The notes: generated by a model from the sequence alone, not told the origin. A DNA stretch of 64,000 nucleotides from Marchantia polymorpha subsp. ruderalis (GCA_037833965.1 AP031356.1:9632501-9696500); one strand, 5' to 3'; shown: positions 21,674-35,295, counted from the first letter of the stretch. Numbers and translations: made by a program.

Positions 21674-24600
21674 CTACACGCCTGCACGGAACCACGCTAC
21701 ACTACACTCCGCGGAACCTGTACTACGTCTCCTGCGCGGCCGACTGCCGCGCACTAACTCCCTACCCTGCCAATCTTCCGCTCGACTGCGCAGTCCCAAA
21801 CGCTGCAACGCCGCGGACACCTCCCCTTCGAGGGCGGACATGGTATCCTGTGCCTTCGACAGAAAGGCATCGAGCTTCTTTGCTACCTTCCGCCGACTCC
21901 TACTGTCGCCTGACAACAACCCGGCTGCGCGCAATTCAAACTCACGCAGTGTGAGTTTCTCCTGCGCCTTCACTTCCCAGTGGGCGTAGCCCTTGAGACA
22001 GTGGGCGACTCGCCTCGCCGTCTCCACCTTCGTGCGATCCGCCTCCTTCCTGCGATCCTCTTCAATTATCACTAATTGCGATTCGGCTTCAGCACGTTGC
22101 GCTCTCAATTCGCCACACTCTGACTGTAACCTGCGGATTAACTCTTCATCCGCCTGCCGTGCGAGCTGACATTGTTCCAACAACCGCGTCTGTCGCACGA
22201 GCTCCTCTGACAAAATCCGATTCTGGGCCTGCTCAGAAATGAGTGCTTCCTTGACCTTCACCTGCTCCTTGGTGAGCTCGTCCAGTTTCTCATCCTTCAT
22301 CTTCTCGGAGTGCTTGTAGAATTTCTGATTAAGCTTGTACTCACCCCACAAGCACGCATGCTTCTCCTTCAATTCCTTCAACTCCTGGTCCACTCTAGCT
22401 AATAGCTTGCTGGTGTGGACTTTAGTGCGAGTCCGCCTGCGCACTAACTCGATGTAAGATCCCGGCTGGAGTGGGTCGGCTTATTTATCGACCTTGCGAT
22501 CCAAGTACCGCAGCAACGGAATCACCTGCTCAGAGAGCGCCGCCGCCGGCGCTCCAACAATTTCCTCCTCCTCCTCCTCGGTGTCTTCTGCTCCTGACAT
22601 TTCTTCCGTGGAGCCTCCGTCGTCATCATCCGAGTGGAGAATTTCAGTCGCCATTGATTGCGTCGGCGACTACCCCGAGTGGGGCTGCACATCGTCGACG
22701 TGTGCTGCCTGCGAAGGCACGGCTGCAGCCTCGCTGCTCGTCGCCAAAATGTCTAAGGCGGAAGGCGAATGTACCCGTGCGGCATCCCCGTCGCTCGCTT
22801 GTTGATTGCCTACCGCGTCCTCTCTGCCTCCGTCGCCCGCCGCCGAAGGCGATCGAGCGGAGGGTGACTGCGCGGGGTTTGATTGCGCATCGCGCATCGA
22901 GATTTCATCCCGCGGACAGTCACTCCGCTCCTCCGTCTGTTGCTGCTCCCTTGATCGGTCCGTGGGGGCTGTGCCCGGCCCGTGCGCAGGCGCATTTGCC
23001 GGCGCCTTGTCCGCCGCAGGCGTAGCGCCGCGGACATCTATCGCCGAAGGCGACATGGCCGGGGGCCGCACGCCCGATGTTCCTTGGCCTATAGGCCCTA
23101 CCGCCGAAGGCGCATCTATCGGCGGACTTCCCGCCGATGGTGCGGCCTCCGCACGCTCTCTGCTCGTATCTCCTCGGCTCGAAGGCCCTGGCGCCGAAGG
23201 CGCAAATTGCGGCGCGTGGTGCGCCGGAGGGTCTGGCCCCGAGGGCCGGTGTCTCGTAGGCGGTTCTTCCGCCGGCTCCTTCCCCTTCCTACGTTGGAAC
23301 GGGGGTGATTCTTGCCTGTGCACAGGCGGCACGTGTGGAGGCGTCCTGTGCACAGGCGACCTGTGCACAGGTGAGCGCCTGTGCACAGGCGGACTGCTCC
23401 TTCCCACGCGTAAGCGTAGATTCACGTCCACTTGTGTTCGCCGGTCCGCGGAGGCTTGTCCGTCCGCGGAGGTTCGCCTGTGCGCAAACGGAACATCTGT
23501 CCGCATCGCACGTGGTAACTCCGGAGGCCCTTGGCCCGTAGGCGGCCTCTCTCCCGTCGAGGTTGCAGCGTGGCCCGTTGCTCCTGCGGTCGTCCGCGCT
23601 TCCTCCTGCCTCTCTGGCGACGCACTTCCTATCTCCGTCGCAATTGTCGCCGTGTCCGCACTGTCGGCTGGTAACACCAGTCTGCGTGCCTTCTGCTTCG
23701 GCTGGCTGTATGGCTCGCACAGCGGCCGCGGTCGAATGGGAGCAGAGGGTTCTTGATGCTGCTCCTCTTCAGACTCTTCCCTCCATCGCCGCTTCCGCGG
23801 CACTCGTGCTGCAGGAGTGTATCTCCCTTCGTCCCTCCGTCTTGATGGGGTAGAAGTCGGTGACTCCTCTGCATCAGTGTCGACCTCGTTCTCCCGCACA
23901 TACTTCCCGGGATGGTCGATGGACAATGGCGGAAAATGTTCAAGCTCCGCCGCTGTCAAACAATTCCGCTGTCGATAAAAATTGATGAGGAAAGGAGAAA
24001 GATGGTTTAGAGTTCCCCCCTTCTCCTCAAACGCGTGCTGTCGCATCACCCTGTGCAGGATGCTCGCCCAGTGAATTGGAGTTCCCTCGATGACGCACTC
24101 CACAAAAGAGACTTGCCACAATGTGATGTAGCAGGCGCGGTGCGGCTGCAGTAGTTGCATCAGCGCCGCGGACAAAGTCCGGCGAAATCGATCCTTGTAA
24201 TCACGGGTCCTGTACCCATTCTTGGTAGACCTCCCGGTCTTGAACAGCTCCACAAATTGCGCCTCTTCTTGCTTGGTCACCTTGATGCTCTCACTGTCGA
24301 AAAGGAGATGCCCTGGCATGCCAGCACATCTTCCCAACGCCTGCGCCCAATCTTGGACTGTCCACCGGTCAACATGCGGACGCAATCCGCGCGAGGGTGG
24401 TCCCTGTGGCTCTAGCCACTCGCGCACCATATTTGCACAGATGTAATTCCATCCCCATAGCAAGAAATCGAGCTTTCTTGCTATTAAGCGCTCCTCAAAA
24501 GCGCGCAGCCCGTTCTGCGGTAGGCGAAGTGGCACCATCCGCAATCTGCTCGGTCTCGTCATTGCGTTCCTGGGGTTCGCTCGCCCGCTCATTCTACTTC

Positions 24601-24814
24601 CGCACCGCTCGGGTTTCTTTCTCTCTCGGCAAACTCTAATCGCCCTCAATTCCAAATCACGCGCACTCACTTCTCCCTCAATCAACAAGAAATCTCCTGT
24701 GCGATGACGTCGAGAATGTTTCGCAGCCAGCAGATGGATGCGCGCAGCGCGCTCAAGAGATTGGAATCGCGAATTCAAGAATGGGACGTTCTCCGCCGCC
24801 CGGTCGAAGGTCAT
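21674..24814 (-). pseudogene. LTR ORF of L, two nonsense codons
   Basis: The frame is conserved over its full length from ATG 24814 to the stop at 21674, apart from CAG-to-TAG (22670-22672, after VQPHSG) and TAC-to-TAA (22481-22483, after DRKVDK). The first stop is at the same glutamine codon that is also TAG in copy M. No indels break the frame, so decay is recent. The N-terminal 714 codons before the first stop are intact, including the globular and Pro/Arg-rich parts but not the coiled coil. Confidence 0.8.
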
Positions 24815-27243
24815 GGTCGGCTCTTGCTCGTGAAGAACGTCTCACTTGATGGCCGCGCCGGCTGTACGCTGGAACGGTCTTCGCTCTCACGCGCGGCTTC
24901 ACGCTCCGCCGTCGTCGATTAAACTCTCACGCTCGAATTGGCGGATTTGAACTCCGCGAGCGTATTACCCTGCGGACATGGGGGCGTAGCGCCGAAGGCG
25001 AGTTTTCCGCCTTGCGCGGTACACTTGTTCGTACCGCCCCTCGGCCAATCCCCCTCTGCCTTGACGCGTGTGTCCGCATGTCGGACAAAAGTTCAACTCC
25101 TGCCTGTGCGCAGGCAGGAGCCTCGGCGGATTCTCCGCCGGCACGGAACTTCATCCTCCTGTGCACAGGCGTTCGCCTGTGCGCAGGCGAATTCCGTGCG
25201 CTACGTCGCGCTGGCGCGGAAGGCGTTGACCGTGGTCAGCCGTCTCCGTCCAGTCTGTCCGTTCCTTGTCTCTTCGTCGGCGCTTCCGCCGCCGCAACTC
25301 CGTCCGTCCAAGAGCGCATCCACCCTTCCCGTCCGCATGGTCCGTACCGATTTGATTACTCTGGCGGCTCTTCCGACGTACGCGGCGCCGCGCTGGCGCG
25401 GAAGGCGCCGTACACTTTCTACCTCACAAGGCGCATTTATAGGGCCCAAGGCGGATTTTCCGCCGACGCCGAAGCGCCTGTGCACAGGCGAACGCCTGTG
25501 CGTAGGCGGACTTCGCGCCTCCCCTAACCCTACTTCGCCTGTGCACAGGCGAACGCCTTCGTCCGCGCATAGGACAAAACTTGATTCCCCCTTCCGCGTA
25601 GGCGGAATTCGCGCCGGTGGCGAACTCTTTCCGCCGTAGGCGACCGCCTCCGTTTCTTCCAATAGCGATAACTCCCTAAGTCCTCATCCGTCCCAAGCGT
25701 TCTTGGGCTCGTTGGAATCAGTGCGTCGAGCTCTTTCCAACGGGATCCTAACTTGGTCAAGGCGCCCGAGGGTTGACCTAATTATGGAGGGTTTCCCTAC
25801 AGCCGCGGACGCAACCTCCGAAGGGGGGTTTTGCGCCTTGCGCCGTAGAGATCCTAACTGCAGAGCTCGCAGGGAGGGTGGTGCCCGTCCTTACTGCTGC
25901 ACCCCAAATCCCAGATTCTACAAGATCCCTCGAGAATCCCCGCGATCTTCCGGATTCACTCTGTTTTGATGTACCGAAGGCTATTTACAATGCTGCCAGG
26001 GTACAGTTTTCCAAAAATGTTTTAATTTTCTCAAAATTGCCAAAAGTGGGGTACCACAGGATTGTCGAGTGACAACAGCGGAACTGAATACGCTCGGTCG
26101 CGGTTAAGCAACCCATCGACCGATAAAGGTTTATCAAGAAGGGGGAGAGATGATTGATCGTTACTCCCCTCTCCTCAAATGCATGCTGCCGCGTTACCCT
26201 ATGCAAGGTACGCGACCAGTGAACCGGAGCTCCGGCCAATGTGAGCTCCACGAAAGACACTTGCCAAGAAGTGTGTAATAACCCACTAAAGGCTTAAACT
26301 GCAATATAGTGGTAGAAAGGTCAAACCCACAGGGACAGAGGAACACACAGGGTACAAAGTGTCACGTTTAACAGACTATTGAGGAGTTTGAATTCTCAGG
26401 CGACTGTCACTCCCAGAAATACTGCAAGTGTCCACTCGGAGCGCACTCGGAGGTCGCACAGTGCAGCGTAACACACACACACACACACACACCTGAAACT
26501 ACAGAAACACAACCCAGAGATCCGTTAGAACCTCTACTCAAGATTTCAGGGGGAAAGTCTCTCAAGAGTACACTCAGCGAAGCTGCGGGTAGTGACTCCC
26601 AACTCCGGCTTTTACAACACTTCCACTAGCTTGCTGCTAGCGTAGGAAACCCGGTTTGGACTGCCTACTTTGGATCGAAGTCACTCATACGCGGTGAACA
26701 ACACTCTCAACTCACAAAACGCACAGAGAACACAGGTCTGCACTGAAGGACTCACTGAGGAACATTCCAGTAACACACCATAACAGTCTATTGAAGAGTT
26801 TGAATTCTTAGGCACTTGTCATTCCCAGAAATACTACAGGGATTACCCCAAAGGCACCTGCTGCAGCGTAACCGGAATTTACAACCAAGGCTTACACGAA
26901 GTAGCAAAACTTCACTTTGGCATTCAGGGGAAAAATCCCGAAGGGGTACAATCAGGAACGAACACTCGAAGGTGTAGGGGCGAAACTATTCAAGTATCTA
27001 ACTAGTATCACTGGCTCTGAGCATCGGCAATCACCCGTAGGTGTAGATCCGAACTACTCAAGTCTTTAACCAATGTACTAGCTCTGAACATTCGGCCTAA
27101 GGCCTTCAGCTACAAATTGCGGAACGCCAAGTTGTAGCTCCTCTTGCGTGGTGACAGAACTAAGGACACAAACACGTAGAGAAAATGAGTTCCTGATCTG
27201 CACTTCTGATGTTGGGAAAGATCCCAAGGCAAGACGCCTTGAA

Positions 27244-27253
27244 CTACTTTATA
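27244..27253 (-). promoter_or_regulatory. TATA box of copy M
   Basis: TATAAAGTAG on the minus strand with the hairpin variant CAAGGCGTCTTGCCTTG, the same form as in A. Confidence 0.55.
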
Positions 27254-27264
27254 CCTTCTAAATC

Positions 27265-29320
27265 CTAACTAGCACTACATTGCACTACACTATGCGCCGG
27301 CACGGAACCTGTGCTTCGCCTCCTGCGCGACGGACTGCCGCGCACTAACTCCCTACCCTGCCAATCTTCCGCTCGACTGCGCAGTCCCAAATGCTGCAAC
27401 GCCGCGGACACCTCCGCCTTGAGGGTGGACATGGTATCCCGCGCCTTCGACAGAAAAGAGTCTAACTTCTTCGCCACCTTCCGCCGACTCCTACTCTCAC
27501 CTGACAACAACCCGGCTGCACGAAGCTCCAACTCACGCAGTGTGAGTTTCTCCTGCGCCGCCACTTCCCAGTGGGCATAGCCCTTGAGACAGTGGGCAAC
27601 TCGCCTCGCCATCTCCTCCTTTGTGCGATCTGCCTCTCGCCTGCGATCATCTTCAATTACCACCAACTGCGATTCGGCCTCCGCACGCTGCTCTCTCAAT
27701 TCCCCGCACTCCGACTGCAGCCTGCGGATTAAATCCTCATCCGCCTGTCGTGCGAGCTGACACTCCGCTAACAACCGCGTCTGTCGCACGAGCTCCTCTG
27801 ACAGAATCTGATTCTGAGTTTTCTCAGAAATCAATTCCTCCGTGGTCTTCACCACATCCCTGGTGAGCTCGTCCAGTCTCGCCTTCTTCAATGTGTCGTA
27901 GTGGGTGTGCGTCTTTCGCACGAGATTATACTGTCCCCACAAACAGTCATGCTTCTCCCGCAGTTCCTTCAGCTCCCGGTCCACCCTAGCTAGTAGCTTG
28001 GTGGTGTGGACTTTAGTGCGAATTCGCCTGCGCACTAATTTGATGTAGGATCCCGGCTGGAGTGGATCGGCGTATTTATCAAATTTGCGATCCAAGTACT
28101 TCAGCAACGGTATTACCTGCTCAGAGAGCGCCGCCGCCGGCGCTCCAACAATTTCCTCCTCCTCCTCCTCGGTATCTCCTGACCCCGACATTGCTTCTGT
28201 GGAGCCTCCGTCGTCATCATCCGAGGGAAGGATCTCGGTCGCCATTGATTGCGTTGGCGACTAACCCGAGTGGGGCTGCACGTCGTCTACGGGTGCTGCC
28301 TCCGAAGGCACTCCTGCAGCTTTGCTGCTCCCCGCTAAAATGTCCAAGGCGGTGGGTGAATGTGGCCGTGCTACATCCCCATCCCCCGCCTGTCGATCGT
28401 CGACTATGTCCTCTTCGCCGCCAATGTTCGCCGCCGAAGGCGATCGAGCGGAGTGTGTCTGCGCGGGGTGTTATTGCGCATCGCGCACCCAAATTTCGTC
28501 CCGCGGACAGACAATCCGCTCCTCCGTTAGGTCATGCTTCCTCGATCGGTCCTACGCGAGGGTTGCGCTTGGCCTGTGCGTAGGCGCACATACCGGCGCC
28601 TTGTCCGCCGCAGGCGCAGCGCCGAAGGCGTCTATCGCCGAAGGCGACATAGCCGGAGGCCGCTCGCCCGATGTCCCTGGCCCCGAAGGCCCTACCGCCG
28701 AAGGCGCATCTACCGGCGGATTACCCGCCGAAGGGGCGGTCTCCGCACGCTCCCTACTTAAAACTCGCTGACCCGAAGGTCCTAGCGCCGAAGGCGCAAA
28801 TCGCGGCGCGTTGTACGCCGGAGGGTCTGGTCCCGAAGGCCCTTGACCCGAAGGCGGATCTTCCGCCGGCTCCTTCCCCTTCCTACGTTGGACCGGGGGT
28901 GAATCCTGCCTGTGCGTAGGCGGCCTGTGCGTAGGCGAACGCCTGTGCGTAGGCGAACTTTCTCTGCCTACGCGTAGGCGGAGGTCCACGTCCGCTTGAG
29001 GTCGCCTTTCCGCTGAAGCTCGCCTATGCGCAGGCGGAACACTCGTCCGCATCGCACGTGGTAACTCCGGAGGCCCTTGGCCCGAAGGCCGCCTCTCGTC
29101 CGTCGGAGGTGCATCGTGGTCCGTCGCTCCTGCAGACGTCCGCGCTCCCTCATTTCTCTCCGGCGACGCACTTCCTTTCTCCGTGGCGATCGTCGCCGTG
29201 TCCGCGCTGCTGGCTGGTAACACAAGCCTGCGCGCCTTCTGCTTCGGCCGGCTGCACACTTCGTGTAGTGGCCACTGTCGTATGGGAGCAGTGGGTTCTC
29301 GATGCTGCTCCTCCTCAGAC
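27265..29320 (-). pseudogene. Truncated LTR ORF of M
   Basis: Only codons from about EEQHREP (end of the basic region) to the C-terminus are present. The 3' part (28245-27265) is open and carries the acidic patch, VIPLLKYLDRK, the coiled coil and EDWQGRE. Upstream are a TAG at 28261-28263 (the glutamine after VQPHSG) and a CAA TAA interruption near 28470. The last residues differ (SVVQCSAS), showing an altered C-terminus. It is dead as a full protein. Confidence 0.7.
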
Positions 29321-29412
29321 TGCTGAGGAGGAGCAGCATCGAGAACCCACTGCTCCCATATCGAGACGTTGAGACGTTCGTCTGCTGCACGTTTGTGCAT
29401 ATGCACAAACGT
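29281..29412. repeat. Perfect 38-bp hairpin and 24-bp palindrome at M junction
   Basis: Arms 29281-29318 and 29323-29360 are perfect inverted copies around the 4-nt loop ACTG. The left arm is normal LTR ORF sequence. After a short spacer, 29389-29412 is a perfect 24-bp palindrome centred on GTGCATATGCAC, flanked by direct repeats of ACGTTCGTCTGCT (29374-29386 and 29409-29421). The layout resembles snap-back or template-switching repair synthesis. Confidence 0.85.
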
Positions 29413-32400
29413 TCGTCTGCTCCACGAAAGACACTTGCCAAGAAGTGATGTATGTTGTTCGGTGCGGCAGCAAGAGTTGCAGAAGTGCCATCGCTACGTT
29501 TCTATGGAAGCGATCCTTGTAGTCACGGGTCCTGTACCCGTTCTTGTTGGACTTCTCCCTCTTGAACAAGTCCACGAAAGAGACGTCTTCCGCCTTCGTC
29601 ACCTTGACGCTCTCACTATCAAATAGGAGGAACCCGTCCTCGCTTGCACATCTCCCCAACACTTGTCCCCAATCTTGGACAGTCCAACGCTCTACGTGCG
29701 GTCGGAATCCGCGCGTAGGTTGGTGCCTCTCCCTTTGCCATTCGCGCATCATGTCCTGGCACACGTAATTCCATCCCCACAGCAGGAAATCGAGCTTCAC
29801 TGCAAACAACCGGTCTTGAAAAGCGCGCAACCCAATCTGCGGAAGCTTGAGCGGAATCATCCGCAGCTGAGTGGACCTCGACATCGCGTTCTTGGAATTT
29901 GATTTTGTGAACCTTCCTCCGCTACCCTCAAGCTTCTTGCTCACAACTTCGATTCTCCTGCAAACTCTAATCTCTCTCGATTCCGACTGTCGCGCACTCA
30001 ATTCTCTCTCTGTCACCGGGTGAGTCTCTGCGCGTTGGTGTCTGGAATTTCTCTCGGCTAGAAGGTGGACGCGCGCAGCTCGCACAAGAAATTGAAATCG
30101 CAAATTCAAGAATGAAGTGTCCGAACTCCGCTCGCAGGATGTCATGGTCGGCACTTGGTCGTGAGTGTCGACTCACTTGATGGCTTGTGGTAACACACTT
30201 TTTGTTTTTTTCGCAGAATTTAAACAATTTTGAAAAAGAAGTACCGAAGCAGTGTCTGTAGTTAGGAAATGGTACGTTAAATAGAGTGAAGTGAGGAGAT
30301 CGCGGGTCACGAAGAATCGCGGAGTTGGGCGTACATGCGCCAAACGCCTTCGGCGCCTTCGGCAAGATCTCCTTTGCTGAGGTGTCTTTACCCACGCGCC
30401 TCCAGCGCTTAGGGAAGGTACGCTTCCGGCACAGACACCTCCGGAGGAGATGTCGCTGAAGACGTCAGAAGCCGGCAAGGACCTCTAAATGCTTCAGACC
30501 ATGAGTGCGCCTTCGGCGATGCGCCGTTGGCGCGGGAGAGAAACCTTCATAACGATCAGGATTCACGGTAGTTCTAATTGGTTGAGGTTTCATTGAAAAG
30601 AGCTCGGGATGCTCGTTCTAACGAGCCCAAGAGCGCCGGAGATGGATCAGGGACAAGGAAGTTATGAGCGTCGGTAAACTCGCATCCGGCGATGCGCTGT
30701 TCGCGCTAGGGTTCACCGTCGGAAAGGATCCCCGTACGCCTTCGGCGGAACCTGTGTCCCGTAGGCGGATCTTCTGCCGGCTCCTTCCCCTTCCTATGTT
30801 GGAACGGGGGTGATTCCTGCCTGTGCACAGGCGGCACGTGTGGAGATGACCTGTGCACAGGCGGACTGCTTCTTCCCACACGTAGGCGTAGGTCCACGTC
30901 CGCTTGTGGTCGCCGATCCGTCGAGGCTCGCCTGTCCGTCGAGGCTCGCCTGTGCGCAGGCGGAACACCTGTCCGCAACGCACGTGGTAACTCCGGAGGC
31001 CCTTGGCCCTCTGGTACCCCACTTTTGGTAATTTTGAGGAAATTAAAACATTTTTGGAAAAAACTGTACCCTGGCAGCATTGTAAATAGCCTTCGGTACA
31101 TCAAAACAGAGTGAATCCGGAAGATCGCGGGCATTCTCGAGGGATCTTGTAGAATCTAGGATTTGTGGTGCAGCAGTAAGGATGGGCACCACGCTCCCTG
31201 CGAGCTCTGCAGTTAGGATCCCTGCGACGCAAGGCGCAAAACCCGCCTTCGGAGGTTGCGTTCGCGGCGGTGGGGAGATCCTTCATAATTAGGTCAACCC
31301 TTGGGCGCCTTGACCGAGTTAGGGTCTCGTTGGAAAGAGCTCAACGCACTGATTCCAACGAGTCCAAGAACGCTTGGAACGGATGAGGACTTAGGGAGTT
31401 ATCACTATTGGAAGATACGTAGACGTTCGCCTTCGGCGGAAGGAGTTCGCCACCGGCGGGAATTCCGCCTACGCGGAAGGGGGAATCAAGTTTTGTCCTA
31501 TGCGCGGACGAAGGAAGTTCGACTGTGCACAGGCGAAGTAGGGTTTGGGGAGGCGCGAAGTCCGCCTACGCACAGGCGTTCGCCTGTGCACAGGCGCTTC
31601 GGCGTCGGCGGAAAATCCGCCTTGGGCCCTAGAAATGCGCCTTGTGAGGTAGAAAGTGTACGGCGCCTTCCGCGCCAGCGCGGCGCCGCGGACGAGCAAG
31701 GAGCCGCCAGAGTAATCAAATCCGTACGGACCATGCGGACGGGACGGGTGGATGCGCTCTTGGACGGACGGAGTTGCGGCGGCGGAAGCGCCGACGAAGA
31801 GACAAGGAACGGACAGTCTGGACGGAGACGGCTGACCACGGTCAACGCCTTCCGCGCCAGCGCGACGCCGCGGACGGAATTCGCCTGCGCACAGGCGAGC
31901 GCCTGTGCACAAGAGGATGAAGTTCCGCGCCGGCGGAGAATCCGCCGAGGAGTCTGCCTGCGCACAGGCAGGAGTTGAACTTTTGTCCGACATGCGGACA
32001 CACGCGTCGAGGCAGAAGGGGATTGGCCGAGGGGCGGTACGAACAAGTGTACCGCGCAAGGCGGAAAACTCGCCTTCGGCGCTACGCTCCCATGTCCGCG
32101 GGGTAATACGCTCGCGGAGTTCAAATCCGCCAATTCGAGCCTGAGAGTTTAATCGGCGACGGCGGAGCGTGAAGCCGCGCGTGAGAGCGGAGACCGTTCC
32201 AGCGTAGAGCCGGCGCGGCCATCAAGTGAGACGTCCTCCACGAGCAAGAGCCGACCATGACCTTCGACCGGGCGGCGGAGAGCGTTCCATTCTTGAATTC
32301 GCGATTCCAATCTCTTGTGCGCGCTGCGCGCGTCCATCTGCTGGCTGCTAAACATTCTCGACGTCGCCACACAGGGGATTTCTTGGTGATTGAGGGAGAA

Positions 32401-35295
32401 GTGAGTGCGCGGGATTTGGAATTGAGGGCGATTAGAGTTTGCCGAGAGAGAAAGGAGCTCGAGCGGTGCGGAAGTAGAATGAGCGGGCGAGCGAACTCCA
32501 CGAATGACGAGACCGGGAACGCAATGACGAGACCGGGCAGATTGCGGATGGTGCCACTTCGCCTACCACAGAACGGGCTGCGCGCTTTCGAGGAGCGCTT
32601 AATAGCAAGAAAGCTCGATTTCTTGCTATGGGGATGGAACTACATCTGTGCGAATATGGTGCGCGAGTGGCTAGAGCCACAGGGACCACCCTCGCGCGGA
32701 TTGCGTCCGCATGTTGATCGGTGGACAGTCCAAGATTGGGCGCAGGCATTGGGAAGATGTGCCGGCATGCCAGGGCATCTCCTCTTCGACAGTGAGAGCA
32801 TCAAGGTGACCAAGCAGGAAGAGGCGCAATTTGTGGAGCTGTTCAAGACCGGGAGGTCTACCAAGAATGGGTACAGGACCCGTGATTACAAGGATCGATT
32901 TCGCCGGACTCTGTCCGCGGCGCTGATGCAATTACTGCAGCCACACCGCGCCTGCTACATCACATTGTGGCAGGTCTCTTTTGTGGAGTGCGTCATCGAG
33001 GGAACTCCAATTCACTGGGCGAGCATCCTGCACAGGGTGATGCGACAGCACGCTTTTGAGGAGAAGGGGGGGACTCTAAACCATCTCTCTCCTTTCCTCA
33101 TCAATTTTTATCGACAGCGGAATTGTTTGACAGCGGCGGAGCTTGAGCATTTTCCGCCGTTGTCCGTCGACCATCCCGGGAAGTATGTGCGGGAGAATGA
33201 GGTCGACACTGATGCAGAGGAGTCACCGACTTCTACCCCATCAAGGCGGAGGGACGAAGGGAGAAACACTCCTGCAGCACGAGTGCCGCGGAAGCGGCGA
33301 TGGAGAGAAGAGTCCGAAGAGGAGCAGCATCAAGAACCCTCTGCTCCAATTCGACCGCGGCCGTTGTACGAATCATACAGCCGGCCGAAGCAGAAGGCAC
33401 GCAGACTGGTGTTACCAGCCAACAGTGCGGACACGGCGACGATTGCGACGGAGAAAGGAAGTGCGTCGCCAGAGAAGCATGAGGAAGCGCGGACGACCGC
33501 AGGAGCAACGGACCACGCTGCAGCCTCGACGGGCGTGAGGCCGCCTACGGGCCAAGGGCCTCCGGAGTTACCACGTGCGTTGCGGACAGGTGTTCCGTTT
33601 GCGCACAGACGAGACTCCGCGGACGGACGAGCCTCCGCGGACAGACGATCACAAGTGGACGTAGATCTACGCTTACGCGTGGGAAGGAGCAGTCCGCCTG
33701 TGCACAGGTCACCTCCACACGTGCCGCCTGTGCACAGGCAGGAATCACCCCCGTTCCAACGTAGGAAGGGGAAGGAGCCGGCGGAAGAGCCGCCTACGAG
33801 ACACCGACCCTCGGGGCCAGACCCTCCGGCGCACCACGCGCCGCAATTTGCGCCTTCGGCGCCAGGGCCTTCGAGCCGAGGAGATACGAGCAGGGAGTGT
33901 GCGGAGGCCACACTATCGGCGGGTAATCCGCCGGTAGATGCGCCTACGGCGGTAGGGCCTTAGGGCCAAGGGACATCGGGCGAGCGGCCCCCGGCCATGT
34001 CGCCTTTGGCGATGGACGTCCGCGGCGCTACGCCTGCGGCGGACAAGGCGCCGGCATTTGCGCCTGCGCACAGGCCAAGCACAGCCCCCGCGGACCGATC
34101 AAGGGAGCAGCAACAGACGGAGGAGCGGAGTGACTGTCCGCGGGATGAAATTTCGATGCGCGATGCGCAATCAAACCCCGCGCAGCCACCCTCCGCTCGA
34201 TCGCCTTCAGCGGCGGGCGTCGGCGGCAGAGAGGACACGGTAGACGACCAACAAGCGAGCGGCGGGGATGCCGCACGGGCACATTCGCCTACCGCCTTAG
34301 ACATTTTGGCGAAGAGCAGCGAGGCTGTAGTGTAATAACCCACTAAAGGCTAAAACTGCAATATAGTGGTAGAAAGGTCGAACCCACAGGGACAGAGGAA
34401 CACACAGGGTACAAAGTGTCACGTTTAACAGACTATTGATGAGTTTGAATTCTCAGGCGACTGTCACTCCCAGAAATACTGCAAGTGTCCACTCGGAGCG
34501 CACTCGGAGGTCGCACAGTGCAGCGTAACACACACACACACACACACACACCTGAAACTACAGAAATACAACCCAGAGATCCGTTAGGACCTCTACTCAA
34601 GATTTCAGGGGGGAAGTCTCTCGCGAGCACACTCGGCAAAGCTGCGGGCAGTGACTTCCAACTCCGGCTTTTACAACACTTCCACTAGCTTGCTGCTAGT
34701 GTAGGAAACCCGGTTTGGACTGCCTACTTCGGATAGAAGTCACTCCTACGCGGTGAACAACACTCTCAACTCACAAAACGCGCAGAGAACACAGGTCCGC
34801 ACTGAAGGACTCACTGTGAAACATTCCAGTAACACAACAACAGTCTATTGAAGAGTTTGAATTCTCAGGCACTTGTCATTCCCAGAAATACTACAGGGGT
34901 TACCCTCAAGGCACCTGCTGCAGCGTAACCTGAATTTACAACCAAGGCTTACACGAAGTAGCAAAACTTCACTTTGGCATTCAGGGGAAAAATCCCAAGG
35001 AGTACAATCAGAAAGAAACACTCGAAGGTGTAGGGGCGAAACTGTTCAAGTATCTAACTAGTCACTGGCTCTGAGCATCGGCAGTCACCCGCAGGTGCAG
35101 ATCCGAACTACTCAAGTCTCTAACCAATGTACTAGCTCTGAACATTCGGCCGAAGGCCTTCAGCTACAAAATGCGGAACGCTAAGTTGTAACTCCTCGTG
35201 CGTGGTGACAGAACTCAAGGACACAAACACGCAAAGGAAATGGGTTCCTGATCTGCACTTCTGATGGGAAAGAACCCCAGGCAAAACGCCTGGAA

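Larger units (their letters stand above)
20661..26058 (-). mobile_element. LTR L: complete solo LTR inside A
   Basis: L is 5398 bp on the minus strand, with ends TGTAATAACCC (20661) and GGTACCACA (26058) and a perfect GGATT duplication at 20656-20660 and 26059-26063. It is inserted in the A ORF between the globular domain and the low-complexity region. It is nearly identical in sequence to LTR1 and I. The CA run (about 20862-20882) is longer than in LTR1. Confidence 0.85.
26274..29418 (-). mobile_element. Copy M: truncated LTR with aberrant junction
   Basis: M starts normally (TGTAATAACCC at 26274) but lacks the 5' U3 and the N-terminal half of the ORF. It is flanked by a 29-bp direct repeat of host A sequence (26245-26273 and 29419-29447) rather than a 5-bp duplication. 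The right side ends in a hairpin and palindromic filler (29281-29418). Sequence divergence from LTR1 is visibly greater than for L or K. M is inserted in the globular-domain region of A. Confidence 0.75.
13283..30145 (-). pseudogene. Broken LTR ORF of copy A
   Basis: The ORF begins at ATG 30145 (GCCGACCATGAC context), reading TSCERSSDTSFLNLRFQ, the subfamily equivalent of the LTR1 start. It continues through 29448, then 26273-26059 (NHLSPFLI, GCLTATE), 20660-19305 (VPRKRRWR, RPKQKARR, then the acidic and VPLLRFFDRK region) and 13894-13283 (coiled coil and tail). Besides five insertions it carries a frameshift near 20010-20060 and a GGA-to-TGA nonsense change after VLLRL at about 13403. It is clearly dead. 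The encoded protein nevertheless stays recognisable against LTR1 along its whole length. Confidence 0.75.
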
